From positions 1-14,692 of the forward strand of contig CAAEUZ010000016.1 of the NCBI GenBank assembly GCA_900759385.1: 14,692 nt of DNA, written 5' to 3'. The DNA comes from an uncultured Oscillospiraceae bacterium (lineage in GTDB: Bacteria > Bacillota > Clostridia > Oscillospirales > Oscillospiraceae). Within the stretch, counting starts at the first letter, position 1, and each line of letters begins with the position of its first letter. The translations under genes and the position numbers were made by a program. A model generated the notes under the pieces. The model was given only the letters and a program-made list of their open reading frames with translations, made no database searches and was not told the DNA's origin. Below are positions 1 through 8,418 of this stretch, one piece after another.

Positions 1-374
1 ATTATTTCTATCCACGTTCCCCTTGCGGGGAACGTCGACCGGTGCGACCTATACCCGTTACTCCCGCGGCATTTCTATCCACGTTCCCCTTGCGGGGAAC
101 GTCTGTACTGCTCTGTTTGCTATAAGACCTACGCCAAATTTCTATCCACGTTCCCCTTGCGGGGAACGTCTCGGTATCACACTTGTAATCCGTGGGGAGA
201 AGCAAGATTTCTATCCACGTTCCCCTTGCGGGGAACGTCATACCATTCCGGAACCTTATCAAGGCAAGTACAAAATTTCTATCCACGTTCCCCTTGCGGG
301 GAACGTCCTTGTGCCGACCAACGACGTGAGCGACTACATGAATTTCTATCCACGTTCCCCTTGCGGGGAACGTC
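1..374 (-). CRISPR. Type I-C CRISPR array, six identical repeats, truncated at the left edge
   Basis: Six identical 33-nt repeats lie at 4-36, 71-103, 138-170, 207-239, 275-307 and 342-374. The five complete spacers are 34, 34, 36, 35 and 34 nt long (37-70, 104-137, 171-206, 240-274, 308-341). Bases 1-3 belong to a further spacer, so the array continues outside the window. Read on the minus strand, in the same direction as cas, each repeat starts GACGTTCCCC and ends GTGGATAGAAAT. ACGTTCCCC pairs with GGGGAACGT across a GCAA loop. Cleavage at the stem base would leave the 11-nt handle TGGATAGAAAT, as expected for Cas5c processing. The absence of repeat decay and the leader at the right place the newest spacer at 308-341. 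I see no match of any spacer elsewhere in the window. Confidence 0.98.
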
Positions 375-535
375 GGCAAACTGTGACAGATTATTGCCAC
401 TTGTTTGCAAAAGTATTGGTAACAGTAAACATTCAGTTTTGGCAGCGTGGTTGACAAGGGGAGTGATAACTCCTGATTCGCTGTCTGGAATGGGTGCGAA
501 GATCTCCGGCGGTTTTTGAGCGCTTGCGCTTCGCA
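375..535 (-). promoter_or_regulatory. CRISPR leader between cas2 and the array
   Basis: This 161-bp non-coding stretch separates the cas2 stop from the leader-proximal repeat and is more AT-rich than the cas genes, particularly at 380-460. It should carry the array promoter and the Cas1-Cas2 integration signals, but I could not pick a convincing -35/-10 pair. It holds two inverted repeats: an 8-bp pair GTGCGAAG (494-501) with CTTCGCAC (529-536), which encloses a smaller AGCGC/GCGCT hairpin next to the cas2 stop, and a 5-bp pair GGAGT/ACTCC at 460-473. There is no T-run after the first hairpin on the minus strand, so cas transcription may read through into the array. Confidence 0.75.
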
Positions 536-826
536 CTAGAGCAGCAGGATATCATCCTGCGCCCACTGCGGGCTTATGCCTATGTGCTCAACCTTATTTT
601 TATAATTATTGCCCAGCTGATAAAACCTCAGGCTGTCGTGCGCCGGGTCGATCAGCGAGACAAGCCTGCTCTTGAAAACCGCGTATTGTGCGGCGTCCAG
701 CATACACTCAAACACCGAGTTCTGCACGCGCTGGCCGTAATCCACGCACGCCTTTGCAACTTTCCGCAGCCTGCGCCGTCCGGCAGCCGTTTCTGTACTT
801 ACGTCATAAGTGACCAACACCAGCAT
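536..826 (-). CDS. cas2: CRISPR-associated endoribonuclease-fold protein Cas2
   Basis: Cas2 dimers bridge two Cas1 dimers in the spacer integration complex. The product is 96 aa, the usual type I-C length, and begins MLVLVTYDVST, where the first beta strand ends in the conserved aspartate D9 of the YDV motif. It continues with the Cas2 pattern RRRLRKVAKACVDYGQRVQ followed by NSVFEC. The frame is open further upstream, but the start at 826 is chosen because it gives the family N-terminus and a GAGG ribosome binding site five bases before the ATG. It begins 7 nt after the cas1 stop and is the last cas gene before the leader. Confidence 0.97.
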   Translation of the reverse strand: MLVLVTYDVSTETAAGRRRLRKVAKACVDYGQRVQNSVFECMLDAAQYAVFKSRLVSLIDPAHDSLRFYQLGNNYKNKVEHIGISPQWAQDDILLL

Positions 827-833
827 ACCGGCC

Positions 834-1865
834 TCACTTCCAGAAAAACGGCGGATATCGCTCCAGATCGCCGCGCAGAGTCCTGGCGAGCAGCAGGGCC
901 TGCACATACGGCACAAGCCCCCACTGGACTTTCTCACCCAGGAATGGGTGCGTTATAAACTCCTGGCGCCGCTTCTGCCACGCGCTCAGGAACGCCCGGC
1001 GGCCCTCATCCGTGAGCAGCACGGCGCCGTTTTCCTGACGGCGGCAATGCGAGCCCGTGAGTATCTTCTGGTTCACGCAGGACAGGACGAACCTGTCCGC
1101 ATACACGCATCTCAGCTCCTCCATGAGGTCGAGTGCGAGGCTCGCCCTGCCGGGCCGGGGCCTGTGCAGGAAGCCGACATACGGGTCCAGCCCCACGCCT
1201 TCCAGCGCGGCGGCACAGTCGCGGGCGAGGAGGGAATACGCAAAACCAAGCATGGCATTTATGGGGTCAAGCGGCGGGCGGCGGCTCCTCCCGGTGAACG
1301 AGAACACGTCGCGCTGCTGCAAAATAAGGCTGTCGAAACCGGAGAAGTACCTCTGCGCCGCCTCCCCCTCTATGCCCAGCAGCTCATCCGGCGTCTCGCA
1401 CTCTTCAACGCGAACCATTGCGGCCGCCAGCTGCGACGACAGCTCTTTCAGTCGGTCAACCGGCACGCGCATGGGGTGGTCACGTGTAGCGCGCTCCAGC
1501 ACCCAGCGGGCGTTATAAATTTTGCCCAGGATGAAGCCCTTGCCCAGGCGCACGCTCTCGTATGGCGAGTCTGACGCCCGGTACTGGGCCTGGCGCAGCA
1601 GGACGTTCCCGCGCTCCTCTCCGACAGTGCGTGCGAGGAACCTGCCCCGCGGCGTGAAAAAGGCCAGGTCAACGCCCCGCTTGGCGCAGGCGCCCATAAG
1701 CGCCGGAGAAGCGCCGGGGTAGGCGAAGGTCAATATCCCCTCCAGCGTGTGCAGCGGGAAACGTGCTGCTTCCTCGCGCTCGCGGCTGACAACCACATTC
1801 TCGCCGTCCAGGCTGAGGTAGCTGTCCTCGGTGAGGATGAAGAGCGTATTCAGCAGCTTCCGCAT
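834..1865 (-). CDS. cas1: CRISPR-associated endonuclease/integrase Cas1, type I-C
   Basis: Cas1 catalyses staggered insertion of new spacers at the leader-repeat junction. The 343-aa product has the normal length and both domains. The N-terminal beta region begins with a typical MRKLLNTLFILTEDSYLSLD strand set. The C-terminal alpha-helical catalytic domain has the metal ligands in place: E166 in GIEGEAA, H234 in GFLH, and D246/E249 in LALDLMEE. The ATG overlaps the end of cas4 by 16 nt and is preceded by GGGGGA, so the two are probably translationally coupled. Nothing looks damaged, and adaptation is likely functional together with cas4 and cas2. Confidence 0.98.
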   Translation of the reverse strand: MRKLLNTLFILTEDSYLSLDGENVVVSREREEAARFPLHTLEGILTFAYPGASPALMGACAKRGVDLAFFTPRGRFLARTVGEERGNVLLRQAQYRASDSPYESVRLGKGFILGKIYNARWVLERATRDHPMRVPVDRLKELSSQLAAAMVRVEECETPDELLGIEGEAAQRYFSGFDSLILQQRDVFSFTGRSRRPPLDPINAMLGFAYSLLARDCAAALEGVGLDPYVGFLHRPRPGRASLALDLMEELRCVYADRFVLSCVNQKILTGSHCRRQENGAVLLTDEGRRAFLSAWQKRRQEFITHPFLGEKVQWGLVPYVQALLLARTLRGDLERYPPFFWK

Positions 1866-2533
1866 ATGCCATCCCCCATCGCTTCCTCGATGTGCTCGCG
1901 CACATATTTACCGCTGTCGGCGTGCCTGTACAGCGACGGCAGGCAGAGCTCCTTCAGCGAACAGGCGTTGCAGTGCTTGGCCGGCTTTACCTTTGGGGTG
2001 TAGCCGCGGCGGAAGTACTCGTTCATCTCCCCGGCCATGGCCGACGCCTTGTCCCTGAGCTCGGTGGATATGTCCACATACTCTCGACGCCGTGACGAGG
2101 CGTAGAATATCGCCCCGCGCGGCACGTCGCAGGACAGCATCTCCTCAAGCGCCATGGCCTGGGCGCACAGCTGCAGCCTGTCCGCGTCGTTTTCCTTGCT
2201 GGCGCCGTGCTTGTACTCCACCGGCATGGGCAGCCACCGGCCCTCGCGGCCGTACAGCTCCACACCGTCCTCATCGGCGCGGAACTCCACCACGTCGCAC
2301 TCGCCGCTCAGCCGCAGCCGGTGCGAAACAACGCGCATGCCGCGGATTATCAGAAGGCCCCCTCGCTTTTCGGTGAGGGTGTCGTCGTGGGCGCGCTCGT
2401 GCTCCAGCCTCCCCTCGGCGGTGCGGAGGTTTTCGCTCCACTGCTGCTCCAGATACACGAGCGCCCACTGTCTCCGGCAAAAGCTGAAGTGCTGTATGCC
2501 GGACATCTGCAAATAGTCCTCACTCTCCGTCAT
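1850..2533 (-). CDS. cas4: CRISPR-associated exonuclease Cas4, type I-C
   Basis: Cas4 is a RecB-family nuclease with an iron-sulfur cluster that trims prespacers and selects those next to a PAM. The 227-aa product starts MTESEDYLQMSGIQHF, close to the usual family N-terminus. The four cluster cysteines are present: C19 in the FCRRQW motif and C188, C191 and C197 near the C-terminus. The nuclease residues are also visible: D80, then E106 and K108 in VEYKHG, and Q121 in the following LQLCAQ helix. The frame extends to a GTG at 2566, but the ATG at 2533 is preferred. It overlaps the cas7 stop by 14 nt and has GGTGG six bases upstream. Confidence 0.96.
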   Translation of the reverse strand: MTESEDYLQMSGIQHFSFCRRQWALVYLEQQWSENLRTAEGRLEHERAHDDTLTEKRGGLLIIRGMRVVSHRLRLSGECDVVEFRADEDGVELYGREGRWLPMPVEYKHGASKENDADRLQLCAQAMALEEMLSCDVPRGAIFYASSRRREYVDISTELRDKASAMAGEMNEYFRRGYTPKVKPAKHCNACSLKELCLPSLYRHADSGKYVREHIEEAMGDGICGSC

Positions 2534-3362
2534 AGACTTCCACCGCGAGGCCGGGGAGCTCTCCACAGGTTATGGCGTAATCGTCTATGCTGCGGGGGTC
2601 ATCGGACATGGCTTTTACTTTGAGCAGGCGGTGGACCTTGGCGGAGGAATACTGGCCGTTCTTGCAGTTGTGCCGCCACCAGTAGAGGCGCAGGACCTCC
2701 ATGCTGCCGTCCGGACGGGCGGAGGACACGTCGTTTTCAAAGAGCGAGATGAGCGCCTTCTTTATGACCTCGGCGTCGTTCTCGGAGAAGCCGGTCTTCT
2801 CGGCCAGCTGGCAGTTGATGCTGCCGAAGGTCGTGTAGAGGCCGAAGTTCACGCGGTGCTTCATGCCCATGGTGTCGCTGGACTTCTTGGCCGCGGGCTC
2901 GCTGTTGACGCTCTTGGTTATCTGCACGCTGTCAATTTCAATGGGGTCTGCGCTGAAGGCGGGGTGTATGGACACCGGGCCGCGCACGCCGACGGAGACG
3001 CCGTCGTCCTTGCCGCCCTTGAAGGCGAACACCTGGCCGAAGCTGCGCACGTCGAGCCAGGTCTCGCAGGCGATGCGCGCATACTCGTCCTTGTCCTTTG
3101 TCTTGAGTTCCTTGACGTCCTCGGCGCGCTCCTTGAGCGAGTGGAAGCCATCCGTGGCGCGGTCGTCGGACTGCACGAAGACGCACTCGCCCATGTCCAT
3201 CATGCGGTTGCGGATTTTGCGCTTGAGGCAGACGTCGGAGATCTCGCCGTGCCCGTCGTAAGTCTCGCGCGGGCGGTTGCCGTTGAGCGGGTCGCCGTTG
3301 GGGTTGGCATGGTTGACGGCTATCACGAGGGCAAAGTCTATCTTGTTCTGAAGAGCTGACAT
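2520..3362 (-). CDS. cas7: Cascade backbone subunit Cas7 (Csd2), type I-C
   Basis: Cas7 polymerises along the crRNA spacer, forms the backbone of Cascade, and creates the base flip at every sixth guide position. The 280-aa product has family hallmarks: an N-terminal FALVIAVNHANPNGDPLNGN strand-loop, a VRSFGQVFAFKG region, an ITKSVNSEP segment, and a WRHNCKNGQYSSAKVHRL stretch near the C-terminus. There are three in-frame candidate starts (TTG 3386, ATG 3368, ATG 3362). The third is chosen because AAGGAGG lies nine bases before it, only three before the second, and overlaps the first region. The gene begins 20 nt after the cas8 stop and overlaps cas4. Confidence 0.97.
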   Translation of the reverse strand: MSALQNKIDFALVIAVNHANPNGDPLNGNRPRETYDGHGEISDVCLKRKIRNRMMDMGECVFVQSDDRATDGFHSLKERAEDVKELKTKDKDEYARIACETWLDVRSFGQVFAFKGGKDDGVSVGVRGPVSIHPAFSADPIEIDSVQITKSVNSEPAAKKSSDTMGMKHRVNFGLYTTFGSINCQLAEKTGFSENDAEVIKKALISLFENDVSSARPDGSMEVLRLYWWRHNCKNGQYSSAKVHRLLKVKAMSDDPRSIDDYAITCGELPGLAVEVYDGE

Positions 3363-3382
3363 TTTCATTATCCTCCTTGTTT

Positions 3383-3787
3383 TCAAGCTTCGCTGCCGTC
3401 ATCCGCGGCGGCCTTTTCTTTACGGGGCGTGAAGAATTCCTGCCTCTGGCTGGCGTAGCCCAGCAGATATAGCTCGTCAAGCGGCTTGTTGTTGTAGTCC
3501 TCGAGCGGTATGCTGTCTATCAGCTCGAGCATTTTGTTATATGGGTAGGTGCTCTGCCCGTTCTTGATGAGCCGGGAGACGTAGGGCGCGAGCTGCTTTT
3601 CCAGCACCATGCAGGACTTGGCCGGGTGCCGTGCGAACGCGACCTCCATGCGCTGCGCGTTGGTGGGGCGGCGGTCGGCGGATTTTATCGCGCCGTTATT
3701 CTCGGCGCAGAACTCTATGTAGTCGGCGCAGGCCAGTATCCGCCCGAACACATAGCTGCGGCTGGGATAGCCCTCTTTCAAGGCCAT
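3383..3787 (-). CDS. cas11c: Cas11c small subunit from an internal start in cas8c
   Basis: Type I-C Cascade needs a small subunit that has no gene of its own; it is translated from inside cas8c. Here an in-frame ATG at 3787-3785 (Cas8c residue 512) is preceded by a perfect AAGGAGG at 3802-3796 with eight bases between. This is as strong as the sites in front of annotated genes and unlikely by chance within coding sequence. The product would be 134 aa, starting MALKEGYPSRSYVFGRILAC and ending at the cas8c stop, which fits the reported Cas11c size of about 120-130 aa. Small subunits line the belly of Cascade and hold the displaced strand. The identification rests on start-site evidence and position, not on an independent sequence motif. 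Confidence 0.85.
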   Translation of the reverse strand: MALKEGYPSRSYVFGRILACADYIEFCAENNGAIKSADRRPTNAQRMEVAFARHPAKSCMVLEKQLAPYVSRLIKNGQSTYPYNKMLELIDSIPLEDYNNKPLDELYLLGYASQRQEFFTPRKEKAAADDGSEA

Positions 3788-5320
3788 AGTGTAATCCTCC
3801 TTCAAGTTCCGGTTGTGGTAGCCGCGCACCAGCGCGCAGGCGATGCTCCTGACTTTTTGGGCTTCGTAGTATTCGTAGGCCGCCGCGTTTGAGGCCCTGC
3901 GGGCGACGGAGAGCATGATGTCCCGCGGCAGGTACTTGCCCTCGGTGATGCAGGCAAGCAGGCGCTCAATGGTCTGGCTGACCAGCTTCTCGTCCGCGTT
4001 TTCGCCGTAAGCGGCCCTGGCTATGTCGGCGGGCGAGGGCGCGCCGTAGAATGAGACGGGGATGTACTTCTTTTTTCCGTCCTTCTCTGTCTGCACCCTG
4101 CGGTAGTTGTGCTGCCAGGCAAAAGTCCCGTGCCAGTCGAGCACGCTGTCAATGAGCCGGGAACCGCTCAGCTCGCGGTAGTATTTGACGGACATGCGCC
4201 CGGGCGTGGCGGCGTCGAGTATCATGACGCTTATCTTCGCGTATTCGCCGAGCTCCGCCTTGTATCCGCTGGCGGCCTTGTTGAAGAGCTGCGCGAAGGC
4301 CGTCCTCGTCGTGTCAACCGTGACCTGTTCCTGTTTCGACAGCTCGTCGGCGAGGTCGTCCTCACCGGCGAAATCGACGGAATCCCAGGTCGGCGCCGGT
4401 ACGTCCTCATTTTCGGTGCCCCAGACAAGTATCGTCTGGCTGCCGTTGTAGATGCCCTGTTTGCCGATGAGCCAGCGCAGGGCACTGTGCGCCTTCTGGG
4501 TGGTCTCATAGCCTATGTGCAGCGCCTGCGCTGAATTGTCGAAGCGCTCGCCGCGGAAAGTGAAGTTCGTGGAGTCGTTGCTCGATATGAGTTTCGCCTT
4601 ATCCCCCGCGTTGCGTATCTTGTAGGGGCTTAGCTGGGAGAGCGGCATTCTCCGGCCGGTCACGAAGCATGTGCCTATGTCGCTGAATTGGGAGGTGTAG
4701 TAGCCTGCCCAGTCCTGCCTTGTCTTCCCGTCCTCGTACAGCGGCGTACCGCCCACGCTCCAGCGGACGAAGCACTCAGTCTCGTCGGCGAGCAGCGGTG
4801 CTATTGCCGGGGCCTCGCCGCTGTATTTCTTCCAGTTGGTCACCAGCTTGCCGTCCTCACCCGTCACCAGCACCCTGTAGCTCACCAGGTCCGAGACCAG
4901 CGTACCTTTCCGCACGTATGCCAGCACGGCCCGCAGCTTGCCGCTGCCGTATTCGGAGGCGCACCAGCCCTCGAGCTGGCTGACGTATTCGCTGTATTTG
5001 CTGTCCTTGTGCCCTCCGAAAGCCAGGTAGTCCCCGGCGGTGTATTGCAGCTTATCGGCCAACGGGTGCGGGACAAAGCCCGAAGTGCGCGAGCCGGACT
5101 CCTCCGTGCAGGGTATGACGGTCGTGGCCTCGTCCGGCCTGAGCACGCGCGCCGAGAGGAACTCCCCCGCATCCGACAGGCTTACTTCAACCTGCGCTTT
5201 CTGCGTCGTGTGCGCGACCGGCAGCAGGACAGGCGCCTCACGGTTTCCGCGGTAGGACGGCTTTCCGACCTCGCCGAGGTTTTTCTCATATACCTCATAG
5301 CAGCGCTCAATCCAGCCCAT
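3383..5320 (-). CDS. cas8c: Cascade large subunit Cas8c (Csd1)
   Basis: Cas8c recognises the PAM and helps open the target DNA. The 645-aa product is slightly longer than many Csd1 proteins and has the family opening MGWIERCYEVYEKN. It also carries internal signatures such as DAATPGRMSVKYYREL, a WHGTFAWQHNYRR block, and the PSPADIARAAYG stretch before the C-terminal helical region. Translation starts at an ATG with AAGGAGG nine bases upstream, inside the end of cas5 (14-nt overlap). The last 134 residues form the region that in other type I-C systems is also made separately as Cas11c, and an internal start with a good ribosome binding site is present here (separate entry). Confidence 0.97.
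   Translation of the reverse strand: MGWIERCYEVYEKNLGEVGKPSYRGNREAPVLLPVAHTTQKAQVEVSLSDAGEFLSARVLRPDEATTVIPCTEESGSRTSGFVPHPLADKLQYTAGDYLAFGGHKDSKYSEYVSQLEGWCASEYGSGKLRAVLAYVRKGTLVSDLVSYRVLVTGEDGKLVTNWKKYSGEAPAIAPLLADETECFVRWSVGGTPLYEDGKTRQDWAGYYTSQFSDIGTCFVTGRRMPLSQLSPYKIRNAGDKAKLISSNDSTNFTFRGERFDNSAQALHIGYETTQKAHSALRWLIGKQGIYNGSQTILVWGTENEDVPAPTWDSVDFAGEDDLADELSKQEQVTVDTTRTAFAQLFNKAASGYKAELGEYAKISVMILDAATPGRMSVKYYRELSGSRLIDSVLDWHGTFAWQHNYRRVQTEKDGKKKYIPVSFYGAPSPADIARAAYGENADEKLVSQTIERLLACITEGKYLPRDIMLSVARRASNAAAYEYYEAQKVRSIACALVRGYHNRNLKEDYTMALKEGYPSRSYVFGRILACADYIEFCAENNGAIKSADRRPTNAQRMEVAFARHPAKSCMVLEKQLAPYVSRLIKNGQSTYPYNKMLELIDSIPLEDYNNKPLDELYLLGYASQRQEFFTPRKEKAAADDGSEA
3796..3802 (-). 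promoter_or_regulatory. Internal Shine-Dalgarno site for cas11c
   Basis: AAGGAGG lies inside the cas8c coding region, eight bases before an in-frame ATG. It overlaps the codons for Cas8c residues just before M512 and matches the consensus at all seven positions. Confidence 0.85.
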
Positions 5321-6041
5321 CGCGCCCGACCTCCTTTTCCAGCTCGTCCACCACCGGTGAGAAATTCCTGCCGGTTGTGAAGGTTTTCCAGCTGCGGTGC
5401 GCTATGGGCTCCACTACGGGGCACTCCTCCGGGCGGCAGAAGTCTATGGTGCCTTCGCGCATCACGGGCCGCCACAGGCGCATTTTCAGCACGCCGTCCC
5501 CGCCCTCGTCCGGGTAGGTGAAGCCGTGCAGCATGAGGCCCAGCGGCATGTCGGGAGACTCCTGGTATGCGCTCTTCCCTTCGTCAAAGCCGCACGGCTC
5601 GACATACCCCTGGCACTCGCGCGTGCCCAGGTAGATATCCCGCCGCCCGCCGCGCTCAATCATGCGCCTGGCGATGAAGAAGTGCTTGTTCTCGTCCCGG
5701 TCACCGGCCAGGTCCGGCCTGTGCTCGTTCCACTCGAAGTGCGCGCGCAGCCTGTACTCCACATTCACCAGGTAGGTGTAGTATGAGAGGTCGTTCTTCC
5801 CGTCGTTGTACCGCACCGGCCTTATTCCCTTGCTCTCCGTCTCTATCGCGTTCATGATACGGACGGAATCCGGGTACCAGATGAAGGTTGGCTTCCAGTA
5901 ACAGCTCTCGAGTATGCCCTTCAGGGCCTCATAGGTCGGGACGGGATAGCTGCACTTCTCGCCGCCCACGCGGGTTATCGGCTCGCTGAAGAGGGCATAC
6001 CGCCCCCAGATGCGCAGCTCGACAGAGTTTTTAAACCGCAA
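5307..6041 (-). CDS. cas5c: Cas5c (Cas5d), crRNA-processing endoribonuclease of type I-C Cascade
   Basis: Type I-C systems lack Cas6; Cas5c cuts pre-crRNA at the base of the repeat hairpin and stays on the 5' handle. The 244-aa product begins MRFKNSVELRIWGRYALFSE and continues with PITRVGGEKCSYPVPTYEAL, a very typical Cas5c N-terminus. K119-H120 in the ENKHFFIARR motif match the catalytic Lys-His pair known in the family, with Y48 in CYWKP a likely third residue. The start is a TTG, not ATG: GGAGG lies seven bases before it, 16 nt after the cas3 stop. The frame is open to an ATG at 6119 inside cas3, but that would add 26 non-family residues. The rare start may tune Cas5c level. Confidence 0.95.
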   Translation of the reverse strand: MRFKNSVELRIWGRYALFSEPITRVGGEKCSYPVPTYEALKGILESCYWKPTFIWYPDSVRIMNAIETESKGIRPVRYNDGKNDLSYYTYLVNVEYRLRAHFEWNEHRPDLAGDRDENKHFFIARRMIERGGRRDIYLGTRECQGYVEPCGFDEGKSAYQESPDMPLGLMLHGFTYPDEGGDGVLKMRLWRPVMREGTIDFCRPEECPVVEPIAHRSWKTFTTGRNFSPVVDELEKEVGRDGLD

Positions 6042-6057
6042 ATTGCTTCCTCCCTTC

Positions 6058-8418
6058 TTATTGAAACATTGGCTCCAGCGGCAGAGGGTCGAAGACCACG
6101 CCCGGCCCTTTTGCGTCATAATAGTTGCCCTGAAGCATCATCACCGTGCCGTCCAGCCCGACGGCCACGGCGCCGTCCAGCTTATGCAGCTCGCCGTCGC
6201 TGAGCTGTACCGTATAGGTTTCCAGCTGCCGGAACAGTTCCGGGGAACGCTCGCCGGAGAGCAGCCGGCCTATGAGCTTCTCGCCGGCACCATACGGCAC
6301 GAGCACGCCGCGCTTTTCGTCGGATATGGCCTCAAACGCGCCCTCGGCCGTCTCGAAAGCCTGATGCATGGTAAAGTTTTGCACTTTCCTGCCGGCTCCG
6401 GCCGCTGCCGTCATGCCCTGTTTGTTTATGGTCAACAGATCAACCAGGCTGACGGAGAGGCCGGAAGAGTCTTTGCAGTGGTATTCCATCTCCTTTTCTA
6501 TCGGCTTCTGCGAGTAGAGCAGCTCGTAGTACCTGTCTATGGCCTCAACCCCGAGCCAGTCCGTACCCTCGGGCATGCACTCGAGCAGCATGCGCATGGC
6601 CTGTTTCGCCTCGTCAATTTCCTGGAGATGGGACAGGTTTTCATCGCAATCCACCATGAACAGCGCGCCGAGCCTGCCTGCGCCGTCGCCGTGGCGGTTA
6701 CTGCGACCGCCGGTCTGGATGGCGTTCACCAGACCGGCCATAGAGCGCACGGCGCAGTCGAAGCTCAAATCCACGCCCGCTTCTATGAGCTGGGTGCTCA
6801 CGCACACTACGCGTTCTCTGCCAAGCAGGCCGTCAAGCTGCCGGATGACGTCGCTGCGGTGAGCGGAGCACATCCGCGTAGTCAGGCAGAACAGGTGCAC
6901 ATCGCTGTCAAGGCGCCCGCGCAGCTCATTGTACAGGCTCACGGCCCCTGCCTTCGTGTTCATGACCACGAGCGTGCTGCGGTGCTCATCGCTGAGTTCG
7001 CTCACGAATCCGGCCAGCTCCGGCACGGTCACGGCCCCGTGCAGGCACCTGCTGACGTCGCAGCTGACCCGTTTGAGCTTGGCGAACAGGTCGCGGTAAC
7101 CGGGGACAATGTCGCAGTTCTCAGGCAATATCAGCGGGTGCTTGAGTTCGCCCAGCGCGGGCTGGGTGGCCGTACAGAGGATGACCAAACAGCCGAACAG
7201 CCCGGCAAGCGTATTGACTGCCAGATTGAAGAGGTATGTATGCTTCAGCGGCAGCGCCTGCACCTCGTCGAACAGCAGCACGGAACCAGCCAACGAGGCC
7301 AAACGCCTGACATTGCGCCGGGGTGCGGCAAACAGCGTATCCAGGATCTGGGCCATCGTGCTGCAGATCACGGGACAGCCCTCCCAGCGGCTGGAGTACA
7401 TCTGGTAGTTTGCCTCATCCCCGGCCTCGGCTATGAAGTCGGAGTGGTGCTCGAGCACGTTCTCCGCCCCTATAGCCTCCCGTATCCGGCCGGCGTTCTG
7501 GCCGGTGATGGACTTGAAGGGGGCAAAGTAGAATATGTGCCGGGCGTTTATGCTCCGCGCCGCGTTGAGGCAGAGGCGCAGCCCGGCGTAGGTCTTGCCC
7601 GCGCCGGTCGGCAGGCAGAGGCGGTATACGCCCGGCTCAATGCCCGCCCCGGCGTCACGGCAGCGCTCGGACAGCTCCCGGCGCAGGCCGTCTATCGGAT
7701 GGCTGCCGGGCAGCGCGCCGATGTGGCGCTCGCCCCGCAGATAGAGCTCTTCCCACATGCGCGCCCTCGCTTCACTCCCCTCCCGCTCCGGCAGCTCTTT
7801 ACCGTCCATGAAGCAGGCGGTGTCCGTCCAGTCCGCGTCAACGAGCGCGGAGAAGAGCAGGCGCTGCGTGAAGCCGAGGGAAAAGCTGCGCTGAGCTTCG
7901 TCGGGGTAGAGGCTGTTAAGCTTCAGCCTGAGCTGCCTGACCTCCTGCCCCGCCGCTTCCAGCAGCGCCTCGGCCTCGCGCTCCGGTATGACCTCGGAGA
8001 AGAAGCGCTGTATGCACTCGGCATAGTGTTCGTCCGCATTCCCGGGGTGCAGCCTGTCCTTCCAGTCCTCATGTCCAAGCGGGGAGACCATGTCGCAGCG
8101 AACGCCGTGGTGACAGCCGATTGCTATGGCGGCCATCTGCGCGGCCAGATACGTGCTGGCCGGCGCCTTGACGGCCCGTTCCATCAGCCACCGCATACCG
8201 GCGGAGGAGTGGTTCACGCGCTCGTTGGTAAGGCCAAGGATGCGCCGCTGGCCCGTGCTGGATATTTTTCCCAAATCGTGTAACAGTCCTGCCAGATATC
8301 CCAGCTTCTCCAGGCCGACCGCCTTGCAGATTTCACTGCACAGCCGCGCGACATTTAGGCAATGTACCGGCAATGACTGAATCTCGCCGTTGCAAGGCTT
8401 CCTGTGTGCTACAAGCAT
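6058..8418 (-). CDS. cas3: CRISPR-associated helicase-nuclease Cas3, type I-C
   Basis: Cas3 is recruited by target-bound Cascade and unwinds and degrades the DNA. The 786-aa product has an N-terminal HD nuclease domain: H19, H47-D48 in LLHDLGK, H70 in NHSSAG, and H103-H104 in GCHHG. A superfamily 2 helicase follows, with Walker A LPTGAGKT (K275), a DEVQ box at 384-387 (LLFDEVQALP), a STMAQILDTL segment between them, and later STQLIEAGVDLSFD and QTGGRSNRHG motifs with the arginine finger. All key residues are present. It is the first gene of the operon, with GGAG eight bases before the ATG and its promoter about 60 bp upstream. Its leader contains the target of the crRNA-like RNA described separately. 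Confidence 0.98.
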   Translation of the reverse strand: MLVAHRKPCNGEIQSLPVHCLNVARLCSEICKAVGLEKLGYLAGLLHDLGKISSTGQRRILGLTNERVNHSSAGMRWLMERAVKAPASTYLAAQMAAIAIGCHHGVRCDMVSPLGHEDWKDRLHPGNADEHYAECIQRFFSEVIPEREAEALLEAAGQEVRQLRLKLNSLYPDEAQRSFSLGFTQRLLFSALVDADWTDTACFMDGKELPEREGSEARARMWEELYLRGERHIGALPGSHPIDGLRRELSERCRDAGAGIEPGVYRLCLPTGAGKTYAGLRLCLNAARSINARHIFYFAPFKSITGQNAGRIREAIGAENVLEHHSDFIAEAGDEANYQMYSSRWEGCPVICSTMAQILDTLFAAPRRNVRRLASLAGSVLLFDEVQALPLKHTYLFNLAVNTLAGLFGCLVILCTATQPALGELKHPLILPENCDIVPGYRDLFAKLKRVSCDVSRCLHGAVTVPELAGFVSELSDEHRSTLVVMNTKAGAVSLYNELRGRLDSDVHLFCLTTRMCSAHRSDVIRQLDGLLGRERVVCVSTQLIEAGVDLSFDCAVRSMAGLVNAIQTGGRSNRHGDGAGRLGALFMVDCDENLSHLQEIDEAKQAMRMLLECMPEGTDWLGVEAIDRYYELLYSQKPIEKEMEYHCKDSSGLSVSLVDLLTINKQGMTAAAGAGRKVQNFTMHQAFETAEGAFEAISDEKRGVLVPYGAGEKLIGRLLSGERSPELFRQLETYTVQLSDGELHKLDGAVAVGLDGTVMMLQGNYYDAKGPGVVFDPLPLEPMFQ

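Noticed and set aside
308..341. Self-targeting by array spacers within this window
   Set aside because: Reading the five spacers against the rest of the window gave no match I could support; only a genome-wide search could settle it.
8..536. Open frames on both strands across the CRISPR array
   Set aside because: They are translated repeats: the same peptide block recurs with each repeat unit, and there are no ribosome binding sites.
494..536. Inverted repeat after cas2 as a transcription terminator
   Set aside because: No T-run follows the stem on the minus strand; it is noted only as structure in the leader.
834..1865. Mobile element or phage integration around the cas locus
   Set aside because: No transposase, integrase, tRNA, target-site duplication or long terminal repeats were seen in the window.
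6010..8283. Very long plus-strand open frame (757 codons) antisense to cas3
   Set aside because: It mirrors cas3 in GC-rich sequence, has no family motifs and no start signal; cas3 has every expected catalytic motif.
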